Shown here piece by piece: positions 17,493 to 27,127 of a stretch of DNA of 37,805 nucleotides. Each line of letters starts with the position of its first letter. The first letter of the stretch is position 1. The position numbers and the translations under genes were made by a program. The notes beneath the pieces were generated by a model that did no database searches, was not told the DNA's origin, and saw only the letters and a program-made list of their open reading frames with translations. The DNA comes from Candidatus Omnitrophota bacterium (lineage in GTDB: Bacteria > Omnitrophota > Gorgyraeia > Tantalellales > Tantalellaceae). The stretch covers positions 1-37,805 of the forward strand of contig JADHWG010000010.1 of the NCBI GenBank assembly GCA_016783605.1, read 5' to 3'.

Positions 17493-18788
17493 ATGAGCGA
17501 AAAAAAATGGAAAAAACCTACGGTTGCGCTTCACGCGGGTTTTCGATCTGACTCGGCAACCGGAGCAAAGGCGGTGCCGGTATACCTAACGAGCTCTTTT
17601 GTCTTTAAAAACACCGCGCACGCGGCTGACCTTTTCGCACTTAAGGAATCGGGCAATGTTTATTCGCGCCTAATGAACCCGACTAATGACATTTTCGAAA
17701 AAAGGGTGGCGGCGTTAGAGGGGGGTACAAGCGCGGTTGCAACGGCCAGCGGTCAGGCGGCGATCAGTTTGGCAATCTTGAATCTGACCGGTGCGGGAGA
17801 CGAAATAGTTTCTTCGAGCAGTTTATATGGCGGGACGTATACATTGTTTCAATACACGCTTCGGAGATTAGGAATTAAACCAAGTTTTGTAAATCCCCGA
17901 AGTGCGGCTAATTTTCAAAAAGCCATTACAAAAAAAACCAAAGCGGTATATGTCGAAACGTTTGGAAATCCGAAACTTGATACAATTGATTTCGAAAAAG
18001 TCGCGCGTGTTGCGCACAAAAACGGATTGCCGCTTGTCGTGGATAACACCGTCGGCACGCCGTTTTTGGTAAATCCCATTCGTTACGGTGCGGATATTGT
18101 TGTGCATTCGGCGACGAAATATATCGGTGGTTTTGGTAACTCAATAGGCGGGGTGATAGTGGATTCCGGTAAGTTTGATTGGGCGAACGGAAAATTTCCC
18201 CAATTTACTGAGCCTGATAAGAGTTATCACGGCATTAAGTTTATAAAAAAATTCGGGAATGTTCCGGGTGTTGGAAATATGGTATTTTCCGCGCGCTTAC
18301 GTTTGAGCTTTTTGCGGGATTTTGGTTCATGCATGAGTCCGTTCAATGCTTTTCTTTTTCTTGAGGGGCTCAAAACACTTCATCTCAGGATGCCGCGTCA
18401 TAGTGAAAATGCCATGAAGGTCGCGAAATTTCTGCGCGCTCACAAGAAAGTGGGAAGAGTGAATTATCCGGGACTTAAAGACCTTCCTGAGTATCCACTT
18501 GCAAAAAAATATTTTAAGAACGGATGGTATTCCGGCATTATCGGATTCGAGGTTAAAGGCGGTCTTACCGCGGGTAAGAAATTTATTAATTCGCTTAAAT
18601 TGTTCAGTCATTTGGCGAATATTGGTGACGCGGCGAGCCTGGCGATCCATCCTGCGTCAACAACACATGGCCAGCTTTCAAAGAAAGAACTTTCAGCGGC
18701 CGGTGTTTCGGAAAGTTACATACGTTTGTCGATAGGGATCGAAGATGTCGATGATATTATCGCGGATCTTAAGCAGGCGCTTTGTTAG
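17493..18788 (+). CDS. metY: O-acetylhomoserine aminocarboxypropyltransferase (PLP, Cys/Met metabolism)
   Basis: TVALHAGFRSDSATGAKAVPVYLTSSFVFKNTAHAA, YSRLMNPTNDIFEKRVAALEGG, VVHSATKYIGGFGNSIGGV, HPASTTHGQL. Confidence 0.95.
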   Translation: MSEKKWKKPTVALHAGFRSDSATGAKAVPVYLTSSFVFKNTAHAADLFALKESGNVYSRLMNPTNDIFEKRVAALEGGTSAVATASGQAAISLAILNLTGAGDEIVSSSSLYGGTYTLFQYTLRRLGIKPSFVNPRSAANFQKAITKKTKAVYVETFGNPKLDTIDFEKVARVAHKNGLPLVVDNTVGTPFLVNPIRYGADIVVHSATKYIGGFGNSIGGVIVDSGKFDWANGKFPQFTEPDKSYHGIKFIKKFGNVPGVGNMVFSARLRLSFLRDFGSCMSPFNAFLFLEGLKTLHLRMPRHSENAMKVAKFLRAHKKVGRVNYPGLKDLPEYPLAKKYFKNGWYSGIIGFEVKGGLTAGKKFINSLKLFSHLANIGDAASLAIHPASTTHGQLSKKELSAAGVSESYIRLSIGIEDVDDIIADLKQALC

Positions 18789-18799
18789 AAGGGAATTCG

Positions 18800-18985
18800 T
18801 ATGTAGTATATCGCATATCGTATGTCGAAAAAATGCTCGCCAAAGGCGAGCCCGCCTCCCGGCGGAATTTTGTACGATATACGACATACGATATACGACA
18901 TACGATTAAATAAAGGCGAGCCCGCCTCCCGGCGGAATTTTGTACGATATACGATATGCGATATACGACATACGATTAACTAAAG
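18800..18985. repeat. Tandem and inverted intergenic repeat: about 71-bp unit with CGCC/GGCG palindrome plus cgatatacgacatacg microrepeats
   Basis: aaaggcgagcccgcctcccggcggaattttgtacgatatacga twice (about 18844 and 18913). Confidence 0.9.
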
Positions 18986-18995
18986 GCGAGAACAT

Positions 18996-20138
18996 ATGGT
19001 TGGAAAAAATAAAGATCAGCAAATCGGGTTTGTGAAAACGAAATATTATAACGCGCCGGCGAATGAGAAGTTCGTTCTGGAAAGCGGGGCTTCAATTTCG
19101 GAGTTAAAAATTGCCTATGAAACATATGGCGAATTGAACGAGGAACGAGCCAACGCGATCCTTATTTGTCACGCGCTTTCCGGAGACGCGCACGCCGCGG
19201 GATATCATACTGACGAAAAAAAACCGGGCTGGTGGGATGAAATGGTCGGTCCGGGAAAGGCATTTGATACTGATAAGTATTTCGTTATATGTTCCAACGT
19301 TATCGGCGGATGCAAAGGATCAAGCGGTCCGAATTCCATTAATCCTTCAACCGGAAAACCTTACGGATTAAGTTTTCCGATAGTTTCCATAAAGGATATG
19401 GTGCGCGCCCAAAAGAAATTGATAGAGTTTCTTGGAATTAAAAGACTAATGTCGGTTGCCGGCGGGTCGATGGGGGGAATGCAGGCTCTTGAATGGGCTG
19501 TCTCTTATCCGAAAGAGGTTGTTTCTTGCATCCCGATCGCAACTTCTTTTAAACATTCCGCCCAGCAAATCGCGTTTGATGAGGTCGCCAGGCAGGCCAT
19601 AATGGCGGATCCGGTGTGGAACGGAGGGGATTATTACGGCAGGGAACATCCATCGGCAGGTCTCTCGGTGGCACGAATGATAGGACACGTAACATACATG
19701 AGTGATAAGTCTATGGAGGAAAAGTTCGGCCGGGCACTCAAGAAAAAAGAGTTAGGTTATGAATTTACGACAGAGTTTGAGGTTGAAGGGTATCTTCGAT
19801 ATCGAGGTGACAGTTTTGTTAAAAGATTTGACGCCAACACATATCTCTATCTCACGAAAGCGATGGATTATTTTGACATGGAGAACGACAAAGGGATCGG
19901 GCAGGTTTTTAAAGGCGTAAAGTCACGTTTTCTGGTTATCGCTTTCAGTTCGGATTGGCTTTATTTGCCGGAGAAGTCAAAGAAAATAGTTAAAGCGTTA
20001 AAGTTAAATGGTATTGATGTTACATATTGTGAAATAAGTTCCGATTATGGACACGACGCGTTTTTGGTCAAATCTCCGGAGGAAACAAAGCTGATAAAAC
20101 ATTTTTTATCCAGTACGCGGAAAAAAATTAAAAAATAA
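18996..20138 (+). CDS. metX: Homoserine O-acetyltransferase
   Basis: [73 protein letters not shown]. Confidence 0.96.
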   Translation: MVGKNKDQQIGFVKTKYYNAPANEKFVLESGASISELKIAYETYGELNEERANAILICHALSGDAHAAGYHTDEKKPGWWDEMVGPGKAFDTDKYFVICSNVIGGCKGSSGPNSINPSTGKPYGLSFPIVSIKDMVRAQKKLIEFLGIKRLMSVAGGSMGGMQALEWAVSYPKEVVSCIPIATSFKHSAQQIAFDEVARQAIMADPVWNGGDYYGREHPSAGLSVARMIGHVTYMSDKSMEEKFGRALKKKELGYEFTTEFEVEGYLRYRGDSFVKRFDANTYLYLTKAMDYFDMENDKGIGQVFKGVKSRFLVIAFSSDWLYLPEKSKKIVKALKLNGIDVTYCEISSDYGHDAFLVKSPEETKLIKHFLSSTRKKIKK

Positions 20139-20153
20139 CATAATTTTAAGTTT

Positions 20154-20188
20154 ACCCTCAATCCCACCTCGTAGGTGGGATTGAGGGT
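20154..20188. repeat. Constant-apex hairpin (family B), after metX
   Basis: ACCCTCAATCCCACCT-CGT-AGGTGGGATTGAGGGT: 16-bp perfect arms, 3-nt loop. Confidence 0.93.
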
Positions 20189-20221
20189 GGGGATGTTTCT
20201 GATAACTGAAAAGGACGAATT

Positions 20222-20827
20222 ATGGTCAGCAGATTAAGAGAAGAACTTAGGCTTGATCACGCGATTATAGGAGACATGGTGCGTTCCGGTGCGAAAGTGC
20301 TTGATGTGGGCTGTGGTAACGGAGATTTGCTGGAATATTTGGTACTCAACAAAGAAATCATCGGCTCGGGCGTGGAAATAAGTGAAGAGGCGATTTATAG
20401 CTGTGTGGAGAAAGGGCTTAGCGTTTCGCATGGTGATATCGATTCAGGATTAAAAGAATACCCGAATGAGCTTTTTGATTATGTTATTTTCAATCAAACC
20501 ATGCAGCAGGTTCATAAACCGCGCGAAGCGATAAATGAGGCGCTAAGAATCGGAAAACGCGTTATAATCGGATTTCCGAATTTTTGTCACATAAAGGCGC
20601 GCCTGCAGATATTTTTTGCCGGTCACGTTCCGATAACGGCGTCACTTCCGTATTCTTGGTTCAATACGCCGAACTCGCATTTTTTAAGCGTTAAAGACTT
20701 CCGGCAGTTTTGCCTGAAAGAGAGGATCGAGATAGAAAAACAAGTTTTTCTATCCCGAAAAAGAGTAATTAATTTCTGGGCCAACATTTTCGCTTTAAAC
20801 GCGATATTTCAAATTTCCAAAAAATAG
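20222..20827 (+). CDS. metW: Methionine biosynthesis protein MetW (methyltransferase fold)
   Basis: GAKVLDVGCGNGDLLEYL, FDYVIFNQTMQQVHKP, VIIGFPNFCHIKARLQIFFAGHVPITASLPYSWFNTPNSHFLSVKDF. Confidence 0.95.
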   Translation: MVSRLREELRLDHAIIGDMVRSGAKVLDVGCGNGDLLEYLVLNKEIIGSGVEISEEAIYSCVEKGLSVSHGDIDSGLKEYPNELFDYVIFNQTMQQVHKPREAINEALRIGKRVIIGFPNFCHIKARLQIFFAGHVPITASLPYSWFNTPNSHFLSVKDFRQFCLKERIEIEKQVFLSRKRVINFWANIFALNAIFQISKK

Positions 20828-23800
20828 TTGCGCAACATGCAGAATGAAAAAAATAACTTTGCCTTCCTGAAACATTATAATCGATTAAATGATGAACAGA
20901 GAGAAACTGTTGACGCGACGGACGGACCCCTTTTGGTCTTAGCCGGACCCGGTACCGGCAAAACTCAATTATTGTCCGTGCGCGCGGCGAATATTATTTT
21001 GCGAAACAAAGCGAAAGCGGAAAATATCCTTATTCTGACTTTCTCAAACGCGGCGGCGGGAGCGATGCGGGACCGCTTGGCGCAAATCGTGGGGTCCGCG
21101 GGATATAGCGTGGAAGTTGAAACGTTTCACAGTTTCGCGAATTCCATTATTTTGGAATCGGAAGAGGCGCTTAAATACACAAAAGATCGCGTAGAATTGA
21201 GTGATGTTGAGCGTCTTCGCGCGATGGAATATGTTTTGGATAATACTCCGGGGCTAAAAAATTTAAGACTTTTCGGCGCGCCGTATTATTTTCGTTCGGA
21301 AATTGAAAAACGTATAAGCGAACTCAAGAAAGAAGCGCTTGACCCGAGAGAGTTTAAAGAAAAACTTAAAACCATTGATCTTTCCGACTCCGCGTTGGAA
21401 GAAAAACATATTCTGCGTTTAGGTGAGCTTGGTCTTATATATGAACAATATGAAAAACTGAAAAATGAAGATTGTCAGATACTTTTTGATAAGAGGGGAC
21501 GCCGTGATTATGACGACATGATATTAGTCGCTCTTAAGGTTTTGCGCGCGGAGGAGAAACTTCGAGATCTTTTTTATGAGCAGTATAAATACGTTATGGT
21601 CGATGAGTTTCAAGATACCAATGGAAGTCAGTTCGAACTTTTGTTGAGCATATTGGACGGCGCGAAAAATAATGTTTGTTGTGTCGGTGATGATGATCAG
21701 TCGATATACCGGTTTCAGGGAGCGTCACTTTCGAATTTTAAACTTTTAAAAGAACGCCTACCAAAACTTAAAACCATCGAGCTGAAAGCCAATTATCGGT
21801 CAAGTTCCGGGATCCTAAAAACCGCGCGGAGCATTATCGATCAGATCCCGCCGAAAGAACGTGTCGCGGTAAAAAAACTTGAATCAAAAAAAGAATACGC
21901 CTTCTCGGAAATAAAGTTTGTTGAATTCGGCACTCCTGAAGAAGAACTTGAGTTCCTCGTCAGCCGCATAAAGAGCCAAGCGGAGGTTATTAGAAAAGAC
22001 GTCTCTCTCAGCGCTGAAGAAAGAGAAAAACCATTTAACAATATCGCGGTTCTTTTGCGCAAAAGGAATGATATCCTTAGAGTTGTTGACGCGTTTTTGC
22101 GCGCGGGGCTTCCGTACGCGACGGACGGGAAAGAAGACATTCGCGCGGAAAAACGCGTAAGACAGATGCTGGATGTGTTGGCGCTGGCCGGGTTCAATGT
22201 TGAGGACACCTCCAAAGCGACGTTATCGCTATATAAAATATTGTCAGCCGATTATATCGGAGCCGCGCATTCGGATGTTGTGAAACTGTTGGAGTATGTG
22301 AACCAAAAGAAGCAGTCCGCTCGAAGAAGCGGCGAGAAACATTGCGGAAGCTTTTTTCAAGAGTTTCAAAACAGCTTTCCCGCGAGCGGTGAAACCGCGC
22401 CTCAAGAGACGGATTCGGAAAAATTAAAGATAAGCACCACTCTCCAGTTGAAAGATCCCCATGCTTTACATAAAGCCGCTTGGGCGATAGATCGTTTATC
22501 TCAGGACGCGCGGGTGAGACCGGTTCATGACTTGGTAATGCGATACATAAGCGATACGGGGCTTTACAAGCATATTTTGGATACTTACGAAAAGGACCGC
22601 GTTCTTAGGATGAGAGATCTTCGTTCTTTGAGTAGTTTTGTCAATAGAATAAAAGAATCAGATCTCGCGGATCCGGCGCTGGGTCTGGATAAATTTACCG
22701 AAGAGCTTTCTCTTATGGAAGAGCATTCGATGGCTCTAAAGGGGGAGCTGGTGACAATGAGTCAGGATGGCGTGAGGGTTTATACGGCGCACGCGTCCAA
22801 AGGGCTTGAATTTCATACGGTATTTGTGCCGTTTTGTCTTGAGAAAAAAAGCTGGCCGAAACTCGCCAAAGGCGACAGCATCCCGCTACCGGCGGAGATC
22901 TTGAAATCTAAAGAAAAGTATGAAGATAAAAATGAGCGAAAATTGCTGACGCTTTATGATGAGACACGTCTTTTTTATGTTGTTTCCACCAGAGCAAAAG
23001 CGTCCATCTTTTATACTGCCGCCCCTGAAAAAAAAGCACGGATCAGTCAGTTTTTTGATCAAATGGATATTGATCGTGAATCTGTCCCCGCGTGTGAGGA
23101 AAAACTTTTATCGAGTTTTCTTTCTTCCGTTAAAGCTCGAGATACGTTTCAAGACGCTTCAGATGTTTTGTCGGATATTGTCAAAGGACTTACCCTTAAT
23201 CCGACGAGTCTTAACAATTATATTTCTTGCCGGCGGAAATTCTTATACGATAATGTGCTCAGGCTTCCGGCCGGAAAAAATCAACATTTGGTCTTTGGTA
23301 ACTCGGCGCACAAGGCTTTGGAAGAGGTGTATTCCATCTATATGAAAACCGGTAATTTCCCGGATTTTAAGGTTTTTGAAAAAGAGTTTAGGACGGAACT
23401 TGAGTATCAGGGCGTAACGGAGAGCATAAAAAGATTGTGTTTGGACAGGTTGGGGGGGGCTCTCAGAAAATGGTATGAAAAAGAGGCGCGTTTTCCAATA
23501 ATGCCGCTAGGGCTTGAAAATAAACTTGAGATTTCACTTCCCGGGGGAGTTCCGTTCAAAGGAACGTTCGATAAAATAGAAAAAGAACCTGACGGAACTT
23601 TGCGAGTTATTGACTATAAAACCGGCAGGCCCGATAAACACATTAAAGCGATAGCAAATTGCCGGGATGTTTCCTCCGGAGACTGTGATGACTATTATCG
23701 CCAGCTTATCGCGTATAAAATGTTGTATGAACTCACGCGCGGGCATCCGGAAAAAATATCAAAAGGGGTTCTTAAATTTTTAGAGCCCGTAAAGGCAAGC

Positions 23801-23998
23801 GTAAAAAAATATGATCTTGAAAAGGGCGAATTTCGTGACGAAGATGTTGAGCTTACAGATCAAATGGTGGAGTCGCTCAAAAATGTTATTGTCTCTGTTT
23901 GGGGAAATATTCAGGAACTAAAGTTTGATAAACTTCCCAAGCGTGACGGCAAAGAACGATGCGCAAGATGCGACTATGATTCGATCTGCTGGGAATAA
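20828..23998 (+). CDS. UvrD/Rep-family superfamily I helicase with C-terminal PD-(D/E)XK nuclease domain
   Basis: LAGPGTGKTQLLSVRA, VDEFQDTNGSQFELL, VGDDDQSIYRFQGAS, VYTAHASKGLEFHTVF, GTFDKIEKEPDGTLRVIDYKTG, ERCARCDYDSIC. TTG 20828 or ATG 20837 start. Confidence 0.95.
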   Translation: MRNMQNEKNNFAFLKHYNRLNDEQRETVDATDGPLLVLAGPGTGKTQLLSVRAANIILRNKAKAENILILTFSNAAAGAMRDRLAQIVGSAGYSVEVETFHSFANSIILESEEALKYTKDRVELSDVERLRAMEYVLDNTPGLKNLRLFGAPYYFRSEIEKRISELKKEALDPREFKEKLKTIDLSDSALEEKHILRLGELGLIYEQYEKLKNEDCQILFDKRGRRDYDDMILVALKVLRAEEKLRDLFYEQYKYVMVDEFQDTNGSQFELLLSILDGAKNNVCCVGDDDQSIYRFQGASLSNFKLLKERLPKLKTIELKANYRSSSGILKTARSIIDQIPPKERVAVKKLESKKEYAFSEIKFVEFGTPEEELEFLVSRIKSQAEVIRKDVSLSAEEREKPFNNIAVLLRKRNDILRVVDAFLRAGLPYATDGKEDIRAEKRVRQMLDVLALAGFNVEDTSKATLSLYKILSADYIGAAHSDVVKLLEYVNQKKQSARRSGEKHCGSFFQEFQNSFPASGETAPQETDSEKLKISTTLQLKDPHALHKAAWAIDRLSQDARVRPVHDLVMRYISDTGLYKHILDTYEKDRVLRMRDLRSLSSFVNRIKESDLADPALGLDKFTEELSLMEEHSMALKGELVTMSQDGVRVYTAHASKGLEFHTVFVPFCLEKKSWPKLAKGDSIPLPAEILKSKEKYEDKNERKLLTLYDETRLFYVVSTRAKASIFYTAAPEKKARISQFFDQMDIDRESVPACEEKLLSSFLSSVKARDTFQDASDVLSDIVKGLTLNPTSLNNYISCRRKFLYDNVLRLPAGKNQHLVFGNSAHKALEEVYSIYMKTGNFPDFKVFEKEFRTELEYQGVTESIKRLCLDRLGGALRKWYEKEARFPIMPLGLENKLEISLPGGVPFKGTFDKIEKEPDGTLRVIDYKTGRPDKHIKAIANCRDVSSGDCDDYYRQLIAYKMLYELTRGHPEKISKGVLKFLEPVKASVKKYDLEKGEFRDEDVELTDQMVESLKNVIVSVWGNIQELKFDKLPKRDGKERCARCDYDSICWE

Positions 23999-24008
23999 AT
24001 AACGCCCG

Positions 24009-24070
24009 CCATTTGTCATTCCCGCCCCCCATTTGTCATTCCCGCGTAGGCGGGAATCTATAATATGAAA
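24009..24070. repeat. Family A palindrome with extended tataatatgaaagta flank
   Basis: catttgtcattcccgcgtaggcgggaatctataatatgaaagta. Confidence 0.88.
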
Positions 24071-24089
24071 GTAAAAGAGGAGAATAATC

Positions 24090-25145
24090 ATGGACAAAAA
24101 ATTCATAGCGGATTTTAAAGTTAACGAAAAAATAGATTCTGTTTTTATTCTCAGAAAAAAGAATCTGAAACTAACCAAATATGACAAACCCTATCTTGAA
24201 ATGACATTCGCGGATAAGACGGGAAAAATAGAGGGGCGTCTCTGGGATAGCGCGGAAAAATTTAATGAATCGGCTGTTACCGGGGATTTTATTCATGTTC
24301 GAGGCACTGTCGACAAATTTAGGGAAGAAAAACAGTTAAAGGTAGACTCTATAGCGAAAGCGGATGAGCGCGCGTTTCAATATGAAGACATGGTAAGAGT
24401 GGCGGAAGAGCGGGACAAATGCTACGATAATATTTTGGACTGTCTGGGCAATATAAAGGATCCGTGGATACTTAAACTCAGCAGGCTTTTCACCGATGAC
24501 GAAAAATTAATGTCGAGTTTTAAAGATGGGATAGGGGGCAAAAGTTGGCATAACGCGTATATCGGCGGATTAATGGAACATACTTACGAAGTGATGTATA
24601 TTTCCGGGCAAATGTGTGACTTGTGTCGGGAAGCTGACAAAGATATTACGCTTTTGGGCGCTTTTATTCATGATATCGGAAAAGTGCTGGAGTTGGACGC
24701 GAAAAAACTTGAATATACGGTTGAAGGCGGACTATTAGGCCATATCACGATCGGATACCGCATACTTACCGAAAAGATCAGAGAAATAAAAGATTTCCCG
24801 TATGATCTGCGCCTGCGCTTGGAACACATAATTCTGTCGCATCACGGTGAATACGAACAGCAGTCCCCGGTCTTGCCGAAAACATTGGAAGCGACTATTA
24901 TTTATCACGCGGATGAGCTTGTTTCTCAAGCCAACGCGATAAAAGAAATACAGGTTAGAGAAAGAGAAGAAGGCAAACTATGGAGCAGTTACGTTTCGAT
25001 CAAAAGACGTAAATATTTTATCAAAGCTCCGGAGATAGTTTCATCTAAAGAAGAAATATCCGCTGAAGCGAAAGAGCCCCCTTCAGACGAATATGAAAGT
25101 CTTCCGGAAGAAAAAAATGAGCCGAATGATCTATTCGAAATGTAG
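24090..25145 (+). CDS. YhaM-like 3'-5' exoribonuclease: OB fold + HD domain
   Basis: MTFADKTGKIEGRLWDSAEKF (OB), GGLMEHTYEVM, LLGAFIHDIGKVLELD, HIILSHHGEYEQQSPV. Confidence 0.9.
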   Translation: MDKKFIADFKVNEKIDSVFILRKKNLKLTKYDKPYLEMTFADKTGKIEGRLWDSAEKFNESAVTGDFIHVRGTVDKFREEKQLKVDSIAKADERAFQYEDMVRVAEERDKCYDNILDCLGNIKDPWILKLSRLFTDDEKLMSSFKDGIGGKSWHNAYIGGLMEHTYEVMYISGQMCDLCREADKDITLLGAFIHDIGKVLELDAKKLEYTVEGGLLGHITIGYRILTEKIREIKDFPYDLRLRLEHIILSHHGEYEQQSPVLPKTLEATIIYHADELVSQANAIKEIQVREREEGKLWSSYVSIKRRKYFIKAPEIVSSKEEISAEAKEPPSDEYESLPEEKNEPNDLFEM

Positions 25146-25156
25146 AGGTATAAAAA

Positions 25157-25525
25157 ATGAACCGCGAGAAATTTGAAAAACTGGTGATGGAGGCGCTTAA
25201 GCGCCTCCCTAAATTTTTTAAAGATAAGCTTAAAAATGTGGATGTTGTTATCGAAGAAGAATCGGTGGACTGCACGGGGGTGTCTTTACCGGGAGCAGAG
25301 AAACGATTAATTTTGGGACTTTATCAAGGAGTTCCCTTACCCAAGAGACATCATCATTACGGAATGGTAATGCCCGACAAAATATCCATTTTTAAGAAAA
25401 ATATTGAAAAAGTATGTAAAACAGACAAAGAAGTCATCCGCCTGGTCGCCCACACAGTTCAACACGAATTAGCCCACCATTTCGGCATCTCAGACAAAAG
25501 ATTAAGGGATTTAGGAGTATACTAG
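25157..25525 (+). CDS. Predicted zincin metallopeptidase (MPN/YjaZ-type small zincin)
   Basis: LVAHTVQHELAHHFGISDKRLRDLG (HExxH), LGLYQGVPLPKR. Confidence 0.88.
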   Translation: MNREKFEKLVMEALKRLPKFFKDKLKNVDVVIEEESVDCTGVSLPGAEKRLILGLYQGVPLPKRHHHYGMVMPDKISIFKKNIEKVCKTDKEVIRLVAHTVQHELAHHFGISDKRLRDLGVY

Positions 25526-25538
25526 TAGGGTGTATATC

Positions 25539-25831
25539 GTCACAATTGAGGTAACCGTTTATAATGGCACCAACGTATAAAGGTTATCAATGATGATGGG
25601 GATAAAAGGGCCGGGCAGGCCCGGCCCCTACGATTTGTTGTGCATGTTTTATATTATTCGTAGGGAAAGGCCTGCCTTGTCCGATTAATTGACGAGGGGA
25701 CAAAATGGTCGGGTGGTCCCGGTCACTATCGATTTGTTACCTGAATTGTGACAATGTGCCCCTACGAAAGGTTTCAACGACGGACGCCCGAATAAAATCA
25801 CGTAGAGGCACATTGCATGTGCCCGTATCAT
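25539..25831. repeat. MITE-like composite of nested inverted repeats and GTAGGGGCA palindromes (family C)
   Basis: GTCACAATTGAGGTAAC (25539-25555) vs GTTACCTGAATTGTGAC (25736-25752), 16/17 complementary; CAATGTGCCCCTACG (25752-25766) vs CGTAGAGGCACATTG (25801-25815), 14/15 complementary. Confidence 0.85.
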
Positions 25832-25840
25832 GTGTCCGTA

Positions 25841-26848
25841 TCAATTTGAAAGCACTTGAATATTGTCAATATAGATGGGACCGGTGTATGGGGTGTTGTA
25901 TGATTCTATTCGTATGGCGACTTTGCGTATGTCGGAAGTGATGTGGTTGTCGATTGTTATATCTTGCCAATCCTGACTGCCTTCGGCTATGTTTGCTTTG
26001 AGTGTGATCCATTTTCCCGGTTCAAGGCGCACACTTCGTTTCATTTCGATAAAATCCCAGTTTTCACCTGATGTAATTATCAGTTTGCCTCTTATTTCAG
26101 CTTTCGGACCGTCAAGCGGCATATAGATGTTCGCGCTAAGTGAATTGTAGTTTGTCAGATCAAGGTATTGTTGTATTTCGACAATGGCGGCTGTCCATTC
26201 TTTTTTTGGAAAATCCGTAAAGATCTTAAGAGAGCCGGTGCCGTTATAGGCGGTAAAGCAGGTCTTTTTGATCGTTCGCGCGACGTGATCTTTTTTGTCT
26301 CTCGCCCAGTGCGGAATTTCCCATCCGTCCAAATCTTTTTCGAAATCATAGAGCGTTTTGTCGGGTCGCAAAACAGGTTTCGGTTTTATTTTTTGTATCG
26401 GCGTTGAAATCGAAGGAATGGCTACTACAAACGATGAATTGTCTGTAGTTGACAACGATGATACCGGAACCGGATTTGCGCTTTTTCCTGGGGCGATTGT
26501 ATTGCCTGCGGTTGAGTTTAAATTTCCATTCTGCGGTTTTTCAACTTTCACGCTGACCGTGAACATGATGTGTTTTTGTTTTATCAGCCACGCGGCGAGG
26601 ATAAAAACGCAGACGACGAAGAGTGTAATAAGGAAGAAAGGCATAAATTGAGCCAAGCTTCCCGATTGTTTTTTCGCCGGGATCTTTTTTGTTATGCTTC
26701 GTTTTGCGATTTTTTTGAAATGATTTTGCTGGAGAAGCTTTCGAATATCGTCGGATTGCTGCGATTTGTCGCCTTTTTTAGAAGTGTTCCGAAAATATGT
26801 TTTCGAAATTTCGAAATCAATCTTGTCTGGAATTTTTGTAGCTTTCAT
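25841..26848 (-). CDS. Single-pass membrane protein with C-terminal carbohydrate-binding-like beta-sandwich
   Basis: Basic N-terminus, TM segment FMPFFLITLFVVCVFILAAWLI, Ser/Thr/Pro linker, then YDFEKDLDGWEIP...GTGSLKIFTDF...LSANIYMPLDGP...GPIYIDNIQV. Confidence 0.8.
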   Translation of the reverse strand: MKATKIPDKIDFEISKTYFRNTSKKGDKSQQSDDIRKLLQQNHFKKIAKRSITKKIPAKKQSGSLAQFMPFFLITLFVVCVFILAAWLIKQKHIMFTVSVKVEKPQNGNLNSTAGNTIAPGKSANPVPVSSLSTTDNSSFVVAIPSISTPIQKIKPKPVLRPDKTLYDFEKDLDGWEIPHWARDKKDHVARTIKKTCFTAYNGTGSLKIFTDFPKKEWTAAIVEIQQYLDLTNYNSLSANIYMPLDGPKAEIRGKLIITSGENWDFIEMKRSVRLEPGKWITLKANIAEGSQDWQDITIDNHITSDIRKVAIRIESYNTPYTGPIYIDNIQVLSN

Positions 26849-27030
26849 AACTGCAAATTTTCTAAAAAGCTGAAGATTTAAATTATCGCCGACTTAACAA
26901 CAAGGAGCGTTCAACAACTATTGTATACCACAGTTCCGCGGAATATACCATAAAAAAGTTATTTTTCTGCGAATTTTACATTTTTGAAAACAGCCGAAAT
27001 TGATCGTGTTTTGTTTTGGTATACATTTCT

Positions 27031-27059
27031 TTGCAGGCGTTGTCGGAATGTGATATACT
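27031..27059 (+). promoter_or_regulatory. Sigma-70-type promoter (TTGCAG-17-TATACT) for the parA-CBM gene
   Basis: -35 at 27031-27036, -10 at 27054-27059, about 60-nt leader. Confidence 0.65.
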
Positions 27060-27127
27060 TTTTTACGAAGTTTGCGTAAAAAAAGAGTATAAGAAGTTTA
27101 TCGAAAGAACGAAGTTGAAGGGATGTA

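Noticed and set aside
18800-18985. CRISPR or tandem regulatory iterons
   Set aside because: Only two units, with degenerate cgatatacgacatacg microrepeats and a palindromic core also found at 29353-29388; better explained as a dispersed repeat.
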